Numbered from the stretch's first letter, positions 24,556-35,925 are shown. The stretch is DNA of 64,000 nucleotides from Acidimicrobiaceae bacterium (GCA_009842325.1 VYFQ01000031.1:1-64000), one strand, 5' to 3'. Notes: generated by a model not told the origin, from the letters alone. Numbers and translations: made by a program.

Positions 24556-25401
24556 TCAGAGTGGCTCGCCCTCGTGAAGCACGCCGTACACGTCGGTGCG
24601 GCGGTCGGCCCGGGGCTGAATGAGCTCGCTTCGGGTCTGAGCTCTGCGGGCCTCGGACAAGTCGACGTCGACAACCTCGAGCTGCTCGCGCACCGTGGAC
24701 AGAGGCCCGCCGGCCATCCGGCCGTACGGGTCGGACACCACCGACGATCCGAGGAGCTCGACACCGTCGCCCGCCCCGACCTGTGACGTGCAGGCGATGA
24801 ACACCTGGCTGAGGTTGGCCTGCACCAGCGCTCCCTCGGCGTGGGCGATCAGCTCGCCCTCGCGGTACTGGCGCCGGTCGAAGCCGCGGACCCAGGCGGT
24901 GGGCACGCAGATCAGGTCCGCGCCCCGCAGGGCCAGCACCCGCACCACCTCCACGAAGCGCAGGTCGTAGCAGATGCACAGCCCGATGGTCCCGTAGTCC
25001 GTTTCCACGACACTCAGGCCCGCGTCGCCGGGGGTGAAGCAGTGCTTCTCGACGTCGAACAGGTGCAGCTTGCGATAGTGGGCGACCACGCCACTCGCAT
25101 CTACCGCGACGGCGGAGTTGTAGATGGCGTCGCCGCTGCTCTCGCACAGCCCGCCGACCACGAGTCCGCCGTGACGGGCCGCCTCGGCCTGCCAGTCGCT
25201 GACCGTCGGGCCGTCCAGAGCCTCGGCCAGTGGCTCCAGCGCCTCGCGATTGGTGGTGTACCAAGGCACCGCCATCTCGGGCACCACCACGATGTCGGCA
25301 CCCTGCTCGAACAGTGAGGCGACCGCGTCGACGCTGGCCTTCCGGTTGGCCTCGGCCGCCTCAGGGCGGCTGAGCATCTGTGCCAGTCCGATGCGGGTCA
25401 T
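24556..25401 (-). CDS. Carbon-nitrogen hydrolase (nitrilase superfamily)
   Basis: 281 residues with the complete catalytic triad: Glu in VVVPEMAVPWY, Lys in YRKLHLFDVEKHCF, and Cys in GLCICYDLRFVEV. The KLHLFD segment and the short C-terminus resemble the omega-amidase/NIT2 and deaminated-glutathione-amidase branch rather than true nitrilases. It should hydrolyse a small amide. It is convergent with the hypothetical gene at 24061, and a tRNA-Ala lies 51 bases upstream. Confidence 0.92.
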   Translation of the reverse strand: MTRIGLAQMLSRPEAAEANRKASVDAVASLFEQGADIVVVPEMAVPWYTTNREALEPLAEALDGPTVSDWQAEAARHGGLVVGGLCESSGDAIYNSAVAVDASGVVAHYRKLHLFDVEKHCFTPGDAGLSVVETDYGTIGLCICYDLRFVEVVRVLALRGADLICVPTAWVRGFDRRQYREGELIAHAEGALVQANLSQVFIACTSQVGAGDGVELLGSSVVSDPYGRMAGGPLSTVREQLEVVDVDLSEARRAQTRSELIQPRADRRTDVYGVLHEGEPL

Positions 25402-25452
25402 TCGCGTTCAGCCCCATGGTCGTGACCGGGCGCGGTGAACGCCCGCCGAGGG

Positions 25453-25527
25453 TGGAGCTGATCGGATTCGAACCGACGACCCCCTGCTTGCAAAGCAGGT
25501 GCTCTAACCAGCCTGAGCTACAGCCCC
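25453..25527 (-). tRNA. tRNA-Ala (anticodon UGC)
   Basis: A 75-nt cloverleaf on the minus strand: acceptor GGGGCTG pairs with CAGCTCC (one G-T), the D arm is GCTC/GAGC, the anticodon arm has loop TTTGCAA (anticodon TGC), the T arm contains GGTTCGAATCC, and the discriminator is A. CCA is not encoded (ACCC follows). Confidence 0.95.
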
Positions 25528-25559
25528 GTGACGGGTGAGCGTAGCGGGGACATCGGCCG

Positions 25560-26591
25560 TCAGGAGGCCAGCGGGCGGCCGAAGGGCAGCTCGTCCTGCC
25601 AGGTCGACATGAACGCCTCGGCGGCGTAGCAGGCACCCAGGAACGGACCGTCGTCGGAGGTGAGAGCTTCCTCCATCAGCGCGGCGACGATGCTGGCGAT
25701 CTCGGCGCGTACCTCGTCGTCGCCGGCGTCAGGACTGCTCCAGGCCGCGACCGTGGACCCGGCCAACGCCACGAAGTCGGGCACCGCGGCGATGCCTTCA
25801 CGGCGGCACACCGCCAGCGCCTTGGACGTGTACGCCAGGCGCCCGATCGGTACCAGGGCGCGGCACTGGAGACCCTCGGCGACCCCGTGGTGCACCACCC
25901 CCATCTTCGACCCGGCGAACACCATGTCGGCGGCGATGCCCCACAGCGCGCCCGGCTCGGCCAAGCCGTCGTCGCTGCCGGCCAGCGCGCTCAGCGCCTT
26001 GTCTCCGTTGTCGGTCCATGCTTCCGCGAGCGCAGCCGCGTCAAGGCCTCCGGATGCGGACAGGGCCCCCTCGGCCGAGGACACCGCCACCACCCGGCCG
26101 CCCCGGGCGGCCACCTCCGTGGCCAGCGCAGCTCCGGTGGCCGACAGGCCCTCGATCACCGCGGTGGCACCGTCGAGTCTCACCACTGCCTCGGCCGCGG
26201 TGGCCGCTGACACCGCGTCGGATGCGGCCGCGAAGGCACCAAGCCGCCCAACATTCCGCGAGTCGCCGTCCCGCAACGGCGCCAGGTCGCCCTCTCCCAC
26301 GCCCTTGGCCGCGTCCGGCAGGTAGGTGCCGTCGGCGACCAGGGCGGCAGCCTCGGCCACGAAGGCGGCCACGGCCTCGGCCCGCGCCGGCGCCTCGGCG
26401 TTGATGCCTGCGGAGGCGCCGCTGCGACGCATCTGCAGTGCGGCGTAGGTGTAGGTCTGGGAGCGGGCCAGGTCCTTGGCCCCGCCCTGGAGGATCTTGC
26501 GGGCCCAGCGCACCGGGCCCGAGGCGGCGTCGGCGCCGTCGAGGTCCAGCGCCACGAACGCGTCAACCTCGCTGAACTTGTGCAGCCTCAC
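25560..26591 (-). CDS. Degenerate Glu/Leu/Phe/Val dehydrogenase-family protein
   Basis: 343 residues that follow the amino-acid dehydrogenase layout: an N-terminal dimerisation-type domain, a GINAEAP segment where active enzymes have GGI..DP, the TYLPDAAKGVGEGDLAPL region, and then a Rossmann half with VIEGLSATGAALATEVAA. Two points argue against normal activity. The substrate/catalytic lysine motif GGAKGG is replaced by SGASAG, and the dinucleotide motif reads GLSATG rather than GxGxxG. It may be a structural or regulatory paralogue. Family assignment is reasonable but rests on remembered patterns. Confidence 0.6.
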   Translation of the reverse strand: MRLHKFSEVDAFVALDLDGADAASGPVRWARKILQGGAKDLARSQTYTYAALQMRRSGASAGINAEAPARAEAVAAFVAEAAALVADGTYLPDAAKGVGEGDLAPLRDGDSRNVGRLGAFAAASDAVSAATAAEAVVRLDGATAVIEGLSATGAALATEVAARGGRVVAVSSAEGALSASGGLDAAALAEAWTDNGDKALSALAGSDDGLAEPGALWGIAADMVFAGSKMGVVHHGVAEGLQCRALVPIGRLAYTSKALAVCRREGIAAVPDFVALAGSTVAAWSSPDAGDDEVRAEIASIVAALMEEALTSDDGPFLGACYAAEAFMSTWQDELPFGRPLAS

Positions 26592-26625
26592 GTGCTGTCC
26601 CGGCGGCTCGGAAGGCGCCCGTCGC

Positions 26626-26675
26626 CGAATTGGCAGCGTTTTGCCCCCTCTAGGGGTCGTTCTGCTGCCAATTCG
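26626..26675 (+). repeat. Palindromic repeat, family 1, copy E
   Basis: Perfect 12-bp arms CGAATTGGCAGC (26626-26637) and GCTGCCAATTCG (26664-26675) enclose an inner CCCC-TCTA-GGGG hairpin. It is intergenic between the P450 and dehydrogenase-like genes. It has the same arm sequence as copies at 39896, 39967 and 51767, and its core TTTTGCCCCCT matches those copies. Confidence 0.8.
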
Positions 26676-26714
26676 ATCTCTGACACCCTCATCGTCGGCC
26701 GATTGGGTGACACA

Positions 26715-28013
26715 TCAGCGGGCCGCGCCGTTGAGGATCCGCACCGGCAGCTTGCGAGGCCCGCGGATCTGTCCGGTCGACCAGGTCACACCCTCAGGGT
26801 CGGCCAACTCGAAGTCCGGCACCCGTGCCATCCACTCCTCCAGGGCCACGGTCAGCTCCATGCGGGCCAGGTTCGATCCCAGGCAGCGGTGGATCCCGAG
26901 TCCGAAGGCGACATGGCGGTTGCGCTGGCGGTCGATCACGAACTCGCCGGCATCCTCGAAGGCCTCGGGGTCGCGGTTGGCGGCCGGGAACGGCAGCAGC
27001 ACCCAGTCGTTGGCCTGCATCGACTGGCCCGCGAACTCGGCGTCCTTGGCCACCAGCCGGGCCATGGTCACCGGCGCGTAGAAGCGCAGGAACTCCTCCA
27101 CCGCGAACGGTCGCACCGCGGGGTCCTCCACCCAGCGTCTGCGGTCCTCGGGATGCTGGGCCATGTGCCACAGCGAAGCGCCGATGGACGACCAGGTGGT
27201 GTCCACCCCGGCGACTATCAGCAGGGCGCAGGTGCCGCGCACGTGCTCGTGCTCCAGGGGCTGGCCCGCGATCTTGGCGTGGGTCATGTGGCTGATCAGG
27301 TCGTCCTGGGGATCGGTGGCCCGCTGCGCGATGAGCTTGTCGAGGTAGAAGTCGATCGAGTCCTCGTACTCGACGTGCAGTTCGGTGCCGGGCTGCTCCA
27401 TGATCCGGTGGATGAACACCCGGAACTGGTCGCCGTCGGAGCGGGGCACGCCCAGCATGTCGGCGATCACCCGCACCGGGATGTGCTGGGTGTAGCCGAG
27501 GGCGGCGTCCACTATGTCGGTGCGGCCGGCCTCCACATCGGCCAGGAGGTCGTCGAGCAATTCGCGGCAGGTCTCACGGGTGGACTCCCGCTTGGCCTCT
27601 ATCGGCTTGGGGGCGAAGGCGGGTAGCAGGAACTCGCGGGCGATGCGATGGAACGGCGGGTCGCTGGTGATCGGCGGGGCAAACCCCACCGGGGGAGGGA
27701 TATCGGGACGGCCGTCGTGCACCACTACGCCGTTGGAGCTGAACGTGTCGGTGTCCTTGGCGATGGCGCAGACATCGGTGTGGCGCACCGGCAGCCAGGT
27801 CCCGCCGTAGCGGCCGCTGTGGGCCACCGGGCACTCCTGGCGCAACTCGTCCCATATCTCCGGGGCGCGGGCCGCGTAGCCGGGGTCGACATGGTCGAAG
27901 TCGGTGGCCCAGTCGGCCACTGGTGCCCGGGGCTTGGGACCGTCGTGAGCGTCGTCGCTGGCGTCGGCGTTCCGGTCGGTCGAAGGATCGGTCGAGGGGA
28001 TCGTGTAGGTCAT
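26715..28013 (-). CDS. Cytochrome P450
   Basis: A soluble 432-residue bacterial P450. The heme-thiolate loop is FGLGIHRCLGSNLAR. The I-helix oxygen-activation motif is LIVAGVDTTWSS, and the ExxR pair is in VEEFLRFY. Upstream, SDPPFHRIAREFLLPAFAP is the usual C-helix region. The first 35 residues are Asp/Ser-rich and not conserved-looking. It overlaps the sulfatase stop by ATGA, so the two are translationally coupled, hinting that both act on one substrate. No ferredoxin is adjacent. Confidence 0.94.
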   Translation of the reverse strand: MTYTIPSTDPSTDRNADASDDAHDGPKPRAPVADWATDFDHVDPGYAARAPEIWDELRQECPVAHSGRYGGTWLPVRHTDVCAIAKDTDTFSSNGVVVHDGRPDIPPPVGFAPPITSDPPFHRIAREFLLPAFAPKPIEAKRESTRETCRELLDDLLADVEAGRTDIVDAALGYTQHIPVRVIADMLGVPRSDGDQFRVFIHRIMEQPGTELHVEYEDSIDFYLDKLIAQRATDPQDDLISHMTHAKIAGQPLEHEHVRGTCALLIVAGVDTTWSSIGASLWHMAQHPEDRRRWVEDPAVRPFAVEEFLRFYAPVTMARLVAKDAEFAGQSMQANDWVLLPFPAANRDPEAFEDAGEFVIDRQRNRHVAFGLGIHRCLGSNLARMELTVALEEWMARVPDFELADPEGVTWSTGQIRGPRKLPVRILNGAAR

Positions 28014-29503
28014 GGCGTCAGGGTCAACTCCTCAGCCTCATAGTCCAGCAGACGGCGGAACAGCGCGCGCAACTCGTTGCGCCGGCCCCGGTCGTTGGCC
28101 AGGTTCACCAGCTCGTGGGGATCGTCGCCGGTCTCGTACCACTCGTGGTCATGGTCGTCGAAGCCGGCGTCCACATCGAAGATCTTGCCCTGGTCGTCGG
28201 CGGTTCCGTCGCGGCGGATCCCCCCGCCGATCCCGTAGTAGCGGGCGTACTTTGTCTTCCCGTCGTAGAAGCCCCGCACCGCGTAGCGGGTGTTTCGGAT
28301 CAGGTCGGACTGGGCCGAGTCCTGGGAGAACAGCACGTAGTCGCGCACCGAAGTCTCCGGGTCGGCCAGCACCGGCGACAGGTCCCGGCCCGACAGAGTG
28401 GGCGTGTCGCCGACGTCGACTCCTCCCAGCGCCGCGATGGTGGCCGCCAAGTCCACATGGGTGGCCAGCGCCCGGGTGCGGGCCCCGGCGGGCGCGCCGG
28501 GGGCCTTGACGATCAGCGGCACACCCATCACCTCGTCGTACACGCAGGGCAGCTTGGCCCGCAGCCCGTGGGACCCGCAGGCGTCGCCGTGGTCGGAGGT
28601 GTAGGCGATCACGGTGTCGTCGTACAGGCCGCGGGCGTCGAGGGCGTCCAGCAGGCGGGCCAGGCTGGCGTCGAGCTCGACGTGAAGCCAGGCGTAGTAG
28701 TCGAGGCCGCGCAGCCAGGTGTCGTGGTCGTCTGCGTCGATGCGGCCCACCACGTGCTCCCGGTTGCGCACATGGCGCCAGGCCCGCTGCACCTCCGGCT
28801 TGGTGTGCAGGTCGTCGGCGAAGTTCTCCGGCAGCCGGTCGAACAACCGGGGGTAGTCCTCAGGAGGCGGGGTCACCGGCAGGTCGCCCAGACGCATCTC
28901 CACCACCGCGTTGAAGAACTCGGCGAACCTGGGATGGTCGGCCTGGTAACTCAAGTGGTCGGCCGGGAACCACATGATGTCGTGGGGGTTGACCAGCGCG
29001 ACAGTCAGGAACCACGGCCGACCGCTGCCGTTCTCGCCGGCCCGATGGTCGAGCCAGTCGATGGCCTGGTCGACGATGATCGGGTCGAAGTAGCGGCCCG
29101 TGTAGGCGCTGCCCATGAAGTGGACGTCGTTGCCCTCCCAGTCGAGGTAGCCGTGGGCGGCCATGTCGGGGGTGGCGTCGTGACCGAGGTGCCACTTGCC
29201 CAGATAGCTCGACCGGTAGCCCCGCTCCGCCAGCAGGCTGCCGATGGTGGGGATGGCTGGGTCGAGCGCGGCGTGAGTGGGGAAGGCGACGTTGTCTACC
29301 ACCCCGTGCTCGGCCAGGTAGCGGCCGGTGTAGAGGCTGGCTCGCGACGGCGAGCACGGCGAGGCGTGAGTGAAGTAGCGGTCGAAGCTGAGCCCGTCCG
29401 CTCGCAGCCGCTTGTGGGCGGGCAGGTCCACCACCCCGTCGAGCCAGTCGTTGCGCCGCTCCTCGTCCGAGACGATCAGCAGGATGTTGGGCCGATCAGC
29501 CAC
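28010..29503 (-). CDS. Type I sulfatase (arylsulfatase family)
   Basis: 497 residues. The N-terminus RPNILLIVSDEERRNDW supplies the metal-binding Asp-Asp/Glu region. CSPSRASLYTGRY is the C-x-P-S-R signature in which Cys becomes formylglycine, and YLGKWHLG, HDIMW and YTSDHGDACGSHG are the later metal and sulfate-binding segments. No signal peptide, so cytoplasmic. No formylglycine-generating enzyme or anaerobic activase is in the window. It lies 33 bases after prfC and overlaps the P450 gene (ATGA). Confidence 0.93.
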   Translation of the reverse strand: MADRPNILLIVSDEERRNDWLDGVVDLPAHKRLRADGLSFDRYFTHASPCSPSRASLYTGRYLAEHGVVDNVAFPTHAALDPAIPTIGSLLAERGYRSSYLGKWHLGHDATPDMAAHGYLDWEGNDVHFMGSAYTGRYFDPIIVDQAIDWLDHRAGENGSGRPWFLTVALVNPHDIMWFPADHLSYQADHPRFAEFFNAVVEMRLGDLPVTPPPEDYPRLFDRLPENFADDLHTKPEVQRAWRHVRNREHVVGRIDADDHDTWLRGLDYYAWLHVELDASLARLLDALDARGLYDDTVIAYTSDHGDACGSHGLRAKLPCVYDEVMGVPLIVKAPGAPAGARTRALATHVDLAATIAALGGVDVGDTPTLSGRDLSPVLADPETSVRDYVLFSQDSAQSDLIRNTRYAVRGFYDGKTKYARYYGIGGGIRRDGTADDQGKIFDVDAGFDDHDHEWYETGDDPHELVNLANDRGRRNELRALFRRLLDYEAEELTLTP

Positions 29504-29536
29504 AACCGGACGCTACCGGCGCTCTACGCGCTGCCG

Positions 29537-31165
<1,629 letters not shown>

Positions 31166-31254
31166 CGGCAGGCTGCGTCGCGGCTGCCGACCGGGAGGCC
31201 CGCCAAACGACGGTATACAATCCGGCCACTAGAGGCGGCGGGGAGGATCGCTGC

Positions 31255-31590
31255 GTGGCCACGGACTCCGGCGCCGGACGAAGACGCATCACCGAGGCGT
31301 TGGACCTCGACCCGACATCCCGGCGATGGGTGTGCAACCGGTGCGGGCACGACCTCGGTCCGGCCGAGCGCAACTACAAGGAGGGCTGCCTCGTCTACGA
31401 CCGTGACCCGCGGGAGATCCACGTTCCGTTCGATCCCCCCACCGAGTTCGGGTTCAACCCCCATCCGGACTGGTGCCGGATCGTGGAGTTCTACTGCCCC
31501 GCCTGCGCGGTCATGTTCGACGTGGAGTACCTGCCCCCGGGCCACCCCATCACCCACGACATAGAGCTCGACCTCGATGCCATCGGCTGA
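31255..31590 (+). CDS. Acetone-carboxylase gamma-type zinc-binding small subunit
   Basis: 111 residues from GTG at 31255, preceded by GGGGAGG about 9 bases upstream. Two Cys pairs, VCNRCGHDLG and YCPACAVMFDVEY, flank a core with NYKEGCLVYDR and PPTEFGFNPHPDWCRIVEFYC, the pattern of acetone carboxylase gamma and related small subunits. The frame is open upstream, but only this part looks conserved. It is the first gene of a long same-strand array and overlaps the next gene by 14 bases. It probably binds zinc or another metal within the carboxylase core. Confidence 0.8.
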   Translation: MATDSGAGRRRITEALDLDPTSRRWVCNRCGHDLGPAERNYKEGCLVYDRDPREIHVPFDPPTEFGFNPHPDWCRIVEFYCPACAVMFDVEYLPPGHPITHDIELDLDAIG

Positions 31591-33733
31591 CCCCGCCGGG
31601 CCGAGTCTGCTCGACGTCGACATCGGGGGGACGTTCACCGACGCCTTCGTGGTGCTGGGCGGGCGCCAGGCCACCGGCAAGTCGCTGACCACCCACGCCG
31701 ACCTGTCCGACGGCATGATCGAGGCGATCGGCCAGGCAGCCCGACGGCTCGGCTGCGACCCGGCCGACGCCTTCGCCGCGGCCGACGCGGTCAAGTACTC
31801 CACCACGGTGGGCACCAACGCCCTGATCGAGCGCACCGGCCCCAAGGTCGGGCTCATCACCACCGCCGGCCAGGAGGACACCGTCCACGTGGCCCGCTCC
31901 CGCTCCTGGGCCGACGGGATGCCGCTGGAGGTGCAGATCGACCGCACCCGGGCCCAGCGTCCCGACGACCTGGTGCCCCGTTCGCTGCGGGTGGGGGTGC
32001 GCGAGCGCATCGACTGCTTCGGCCAGGTGCTCATGCCGCTGAGCACCGACGACGTGCTGGACGCGCTCGACCACCTGGTCCGCCAGGGCGTGCGGGCCAT
32101 CGCGGTGTGCCTGGCGTGGTCGTTCATGAACCCGGCCCACGAGCAGCAGGTGGCTGAGATCGTGCGGCGGGAATACCCGGACTCGGTGCTGGGCCGCTGC
32201 CCCGTGCTGCTGTCGTCGGAGGTGGCGCCCCGCCTCGACGAGTACCGGCGAAGCATCACCACCATCCTCAGCGCGTTCCTGGCCCCCGACACCGAGGAGC
32301 ACGTCATCGACCTCGGCGACCGGCTGCGAGCGCTGGGATGCCGCAAGCCGCTGCTGGTGGCCCGCAACATCGGTGGGGTGGCCTCGCCCAGCCGCACCAC
32401 CGCCCTGCACTTGCTGGGCAGCGGTCCCGTGGCCGGCCTGGCCGGCGCGGCCGTCATGGCCCGCGACTACGGCCTCGACCGGGTGGTGACCGCCGACATG
32501 GGCGGCACCAGCTTCGACGTCGGCCTCGTGATCGACGGCCAGGACCGCAACTACGAGTTCGATCCGGTTATCAACCGCTGGCGGGTGCACCTGCCGGTGA
32601 TCGCCAACTACTCGATCGGGGCGGGAGGCGGCTCGATCGCGCACCTCACCGACACCGGCGAACTGCGGGTGGGGCCTCGCAGCGCCGGCTCGATGCCCGG
32701 CCCGGCGTGCTACTTGCAGGGCGGCACCGAGCCGACGGTGACCGACGCCGACGTGGTGCTGGGCTTCATCGACCCCGACCGCTTCCTGGGCGGGACCATG
32801 CCGCTCAGCCGGCGCAGAGCCGAGCGGGCTCTGCAGCGCCGCATCGCGGACCCGCTCGGCATCGATGCGACCGAGGCAGCGGTGCGGGTGCGGCGGCTGA
32901 TCGACGGCGTGATGGGCCAGGAGATCTACCGCCAGACCGCCCTGGAGGGCCACGATCCCCGCGACTTCGCCATGTTCGCCTTCGGCGGAGCCGGGCCGGT
33001 GCACGCCGCGGCAGTGGCCGACTACGCCGACGTTCGCGCCGTGGCCACGTTCCCCCATGGCAGCGAGTTCAACGCCTACGGAGTGGCCACCATGCCGGTG
33101 ATGCAGACCTACGAGCGCACCCACATGGTCCAGCTGTTCGACGGGGACTCCTACACCGACGCGGCCGACGCCTTCAACGAGGTGGTGCGGGGCTTGGTGT
33201 CCCTGGCCGAGCGGGACATGGCCGAGGAGGGCTTCGGCCTCGACTCGGTGACCCTGCGGCTGGAGCTGGACATGAACTACGGGGGCCAGCACCACACGGT
33301 TCGCCTCGAGTCGCCCCGGCTGCTGCTGGAGAGCCCCGACGACACCGTGGCGGTGTGCGAGGCCTTCAACGAGGTGTTCGCCGCGGCCTATGGCGCGGGG
33401 TCGATCCACCCTTATGGCGGGATCCTGGTTCAGCTGTTCCGGCTGGTGGCCGGCGCTTCGGGACTGCGGTTGGAGGCCCGCCCCCGGCCCGTGAACGCAG
33501 TGGCTGGGAACGGGTCGCGGCCTCGGGACGAGACCCGGGAGGTGTGCTGGCCCGGCGCGGGCGCGCTGATCACACCGGTTCACGACCGGGCCCTCCTGCC
33601 CGACGGCTTCGCCACCCAGGGACCGGCGCTGATGGAGGACGTCGACACCACCGTCGCGGTGCCGCCCGGCTGGAACTACGCCCTCGACGAGCAGCGCACC
33701 GGCTGGCTCACTGCACCGGAGGAGGCCTCGTGA
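31577..33733 (+). CDS. Hydantoinase A/oxoprolinase family, acetone-carboxylase beta-like ATP-binding subunit
   Basis: 718 residues with the actin/hexokinase-type ATP fold of HyuA: DVDIGGTFTDAFVVLGGR at the N-terminus, KYSTTVGTNALIERTGPKVG, VASPSRTTALHLLGSGPVAG, VTADMGGTSFDVGLV (second phosphate loop) and FAFGGAGPVHAAAVA. In this family the subunit phosphorylates substrate (ketone enol or amide) with ATP. It is full length and is followed by its usual HyuB partner through a GTGA overlap. The preceding gamma-type gene and the downstream CoA ligase favour a ketone carboxylase over a hydantoinase. Confidence 0.88.
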   Translation: MPSADPAGPSLLDVDIGGTFTDAFVVLGGRQATGKSLTTHADLSDGMIEAIGQAARRLGCDPADAFAAADAVKYSTTVGTNALIERTGPKVGLITTAGQEDTVHVARSRSWADGMPLEVQIDRTRAQRPDDLVPRSLRVGVRERIDCFGQVLMPLSTDDVLDALDHLVRQGVRAIAVCLAWSFMNPAHEQQVAEIVRREYPDSVLGRCPVLLSSEVAPRLDEYRRSITTILSAFLAPDTEEHVIDLGDRLRALGCRKPLLVARNIGGVASPSRTTALHLLGSGPVAGLAGAAVMARDYGLDRVVTADMGGTSFDVGLVIDGQDRNYEFDPVINRWRVHLPVIANYSIGAGGGSIAHLTDTGELRVGPRSAGSMPGPACYLQGGTEPTVTDADVVLGFIDPDRFLGGTMPLSRRRAERALQRRIADPLGIDATEAAVRVRRLIDGVMGQEIYRQTALEGHDPRDFAMFAFGGAGPVHAAAVADYADVRAVATFPHGSEFNAYGVATMPVMQTYERTHMVQLFDGDSYTDAADAFNEVVRGLVSLAERDMAEEGFGLDSVTLRLELDMNYGGQHHTVRLESPRLLLESPDDTVAVCEAFNEVFAAAYGAGSIHPYGGILVQLFRLVAGASGLRLEARPRPVNAVAGNGSRPRDETREVCWPGAGALITPVHDRALLPDGFATQGPALMEDVDTTVAVPPGWNYALDEQRTGWLTAPEEAS

Positions 33734-35925
33734 CTGCGATGCCTGCCGCGCCGCGGGCACTGCTCGATGTGGCCGCCATGGGCCTCGACGAGCGCGTCGC
33801 CCGCTTCGGGCGCCCGCTGATGAAGCCCGGCCCCGGCCTGGACCCCGAGGTTCTGCACCGGGAGGTGCTGGAGGAGCCCACCGAACTGGAACTGGCCGGC
33901 GAAGGCCGCCTCGATCCCGTCGACCTGGAGATCTTCCTCCACAAGCTCGACTCGATCATTGACGACGGCCGCGACGTCTGCAAGTACCTGAGCATGGCCG
34001 AGATGCTGCAGGCCGGCGACCTCGGCGTGGGCATATTCACCGCCAAAGGCGACCTGGCCGGTATGTCCACCGGGGTGATCCTGCACGCACTGCTGCACTA
34101 CGGACCGGTCAAGTACGTGCTCAAGCACTACGTCGACGACCCCACGGTGGGGCTGGCCGACGGCGACATCTTCTTCTTCAACGACCCCGACGCCGGCGGT
34201 GTCCACACCTACGACCACTTCCTGATGATGCCGGTGTTCGCCGGCGGCGAGCTGCTGGCCTGGGTGGCCTGCGGCGGCCATCAGGGCGAGACCGGGTCGC
34301 GCTCACCCGGCGGCTGGTCGCCCGAGATCGGCACCCGCTACGAGGAGGGCCTGCACATCACCCCGCTGCGGGTGGGCACCAACTTCCGGTTCCACACCGA
34401 CCACCTTGAGTTCCTGTTGAACTCGGTGCGAACCCCCCGCCAGAACTCCCTCGACATGAAGGCCCGCCTGGCCGTGTGCGTGCGGCTGCGCCAGCAGCTC
34501 CTGCGGGAGGTGGAGCGTCGGGGCGCCGTCTTCGTGGCGGCCGGGCTCCGCCAGTCGATCAAGACCTCGGCCGAGCTGGCCCGCCGTCGCATCGCCGGCT
34601 TCAACGACGGCGTGTACCGATCGGTCGTGTTCCTCGACACCATCGGCATCGAGGACGGCCTCATCCGCTTGCCGGTCGAACTCCACAAACGGGGCGACGA
34701 GCTGATCGTCGACATGGCCGGGGCCTCGCCCGAGCCCTGCATCGGGCCGTTCCACCTGCGCTGGCACCTGGCCCGGGCCGCCTCGGCCGCCGCGCTGTTC
34801 CCGACCGTGTTCCGGGGGCTGCGCTGGTCGATCGGACTGTTCGACCCGATCAAGCTCACCGCCCCGCCCAGCATCGTCAACGCCCCCAGCCGCGACTCGG
34901 GCACCGGCTCGGGCAGCCACACCGGCCGGGTGGTGGTGCAGGGCCTGCTGCTGGCCGCCATGCGCATGCTGCACGACAGCCCCCACCGCACCGGGGTTGC
35001 CGCCCCCTTCGCCGAGAACCTGCTGCTGATCCAGTTCGGGGGCACCGGTCAGTACGGCAACCCGATCGCCGGCGGGCCGGCCAACGGCAACGCCACCGGC
35101 CAGGGCGCCCGCTTCGACCTCGACGGCGAGCACAGCGCCGGGTTCTTCTGGGCCATGGTGGTGGACTGCCCCGGCCCCGAGGAGCAGGAGCGCAAGTTCC
35201 CGTGGGTGTACCTGTTCCGCAACCGTTTCGACCAGGACGTGTGCGGGCTGGGCCAGTACCGGGGCGGGGTGGGCCTCACGGACTGCTTCGTGATCCACGG
35301 GACCCCGCAGTTGAGCAGCAACTCGGTGGGCACCGGCAGCCGGTTCACCAAGAACTACGGGCTGTTCGGCGGCTACTCGGGCGCGGCCCAGCCCCGCATC
35401 CTGATCCGCGGCTCCGACGCCAAGGAGCTCATGGCGGCTGGCGCCGTGGATCTGCCCATGAGCGTGCGGGAGCTGGCCGACCGGCGCCGCATCTCAGGCG
35501 AGTACACCTTCGGGCATACCAACTCCGAGGGCGAGACGGTTCGCGACGGCGATGTGGTCGTGCTGGCCCGGGGCTGCGGAGGCGGCTACGGCGACCTGCT
35601 GGAACGCGATCCCGACGCGGTGCTGGGCGACATCGCCGACGGGGTGACCTCGCCGGAGTTGGCGGCACGGCTTTACGGTGTGGTGCTGGCGCAAGGCCGT
35701 GACCGGGTCGACGCCGAGGCCACCGCGGCCCGCCGGGCCGAGATCAGGGCCGAGCGCAAGCGCCTGGGCCGCCCCTACGCCGATTTCGTGGCCGACTGGT
35801 CGCAGCGGCAGCCCCCACCCGAGGCCCTGCGCCACTACGGCGAGTTCCCAGTGCCCGTCCAGGTGGTCGACGACCGCGACTACCCGACCGAGCCCGACTC
35901 CGACCGCGGGTTATGGCACCGATGA
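33730..35925 (+). CDS. Hydantoinase B/acetone-carboxylase alpha-like catalytic subunit
   Basis: 731 residues from GTG at 33730 (the frame is open much further upstream inside hyuA, but homology starts here). Family landmarks are VDLEIFLHKLDSIIDD, FNDPDAGGVHTYDHFLMMPVF, WVACGGHQGETG, FLLNSVRTPRQNSLDMKA and LGQYRGGVGLTD. The HyuB fold binds the metal and performs carboxylation or hydrolysis of the phosphorylated intermediate. It is long for a hydantoinase (about 550-600) and nearer to acetone carboxylase alpha (about 770), which supports the ketone carboxylase reading. Confidence 0.87.
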   Translation: MTAMPAAPRALLDVAAMGLDERVARFGRPLMKPGPGLDPEVLHREVLEEPTELELAGEGRLDPVDLEIFLHKLDSIIDDGRDVCKYLSMAEMLQAGDLGVGIFTAKGDLAGMSTGVILHALLHYGPVKYVLKHYVDDPTVGLADGDIFFFNDPDAGGVHTYDHFLMMPVFAGGELLAWVACGGHQGETGSRSPGGWSPEIGTRYEEGLHITPLRVGTNFRFHTDHLEFLLNSVRTPRQNSLDMKARLAVCVRLRQQLLREVERRGAVFVAAGLRQSIKTSAELARRRIAGFNDGVYRSVVFLDTIGIEDGLIRLPVELHKRGDELIVDMAGASPEPCIGPFHLRWHLARAASAAALFPTVFRGLRWSIGLFDPIKLTAPPSIVNAPSRDSGTGSGSHTGRVVVQGLLLAAMRMLHDSPHRTGVAAPFAENLLLIQFGGTGQYGNPIAGGPANGNATGQGARFDLDGEHSAGFFWAMVVDCPGPEEQERKFPWVYLFRNRFDQDVCGLGQYRGGVGLTDCFVIHGTPQLSSNSVGTGSRFTKNYGLFGGYSGAAQPRILIRGSDAKELMAAGAVDLPMSVRELADRRRISGEYTFGHTNSEGETVRDGDVVVLARGCGGGYGDLLERDPDAVLGDIADGVTSPELAARLYGVVLAQGRDRVDAEATAARRAEIRAERKRLGRPYADFVADWSQRQPPPEALRHYGEFPVPVQVVDDRDYPTEPDSDRGLWHR

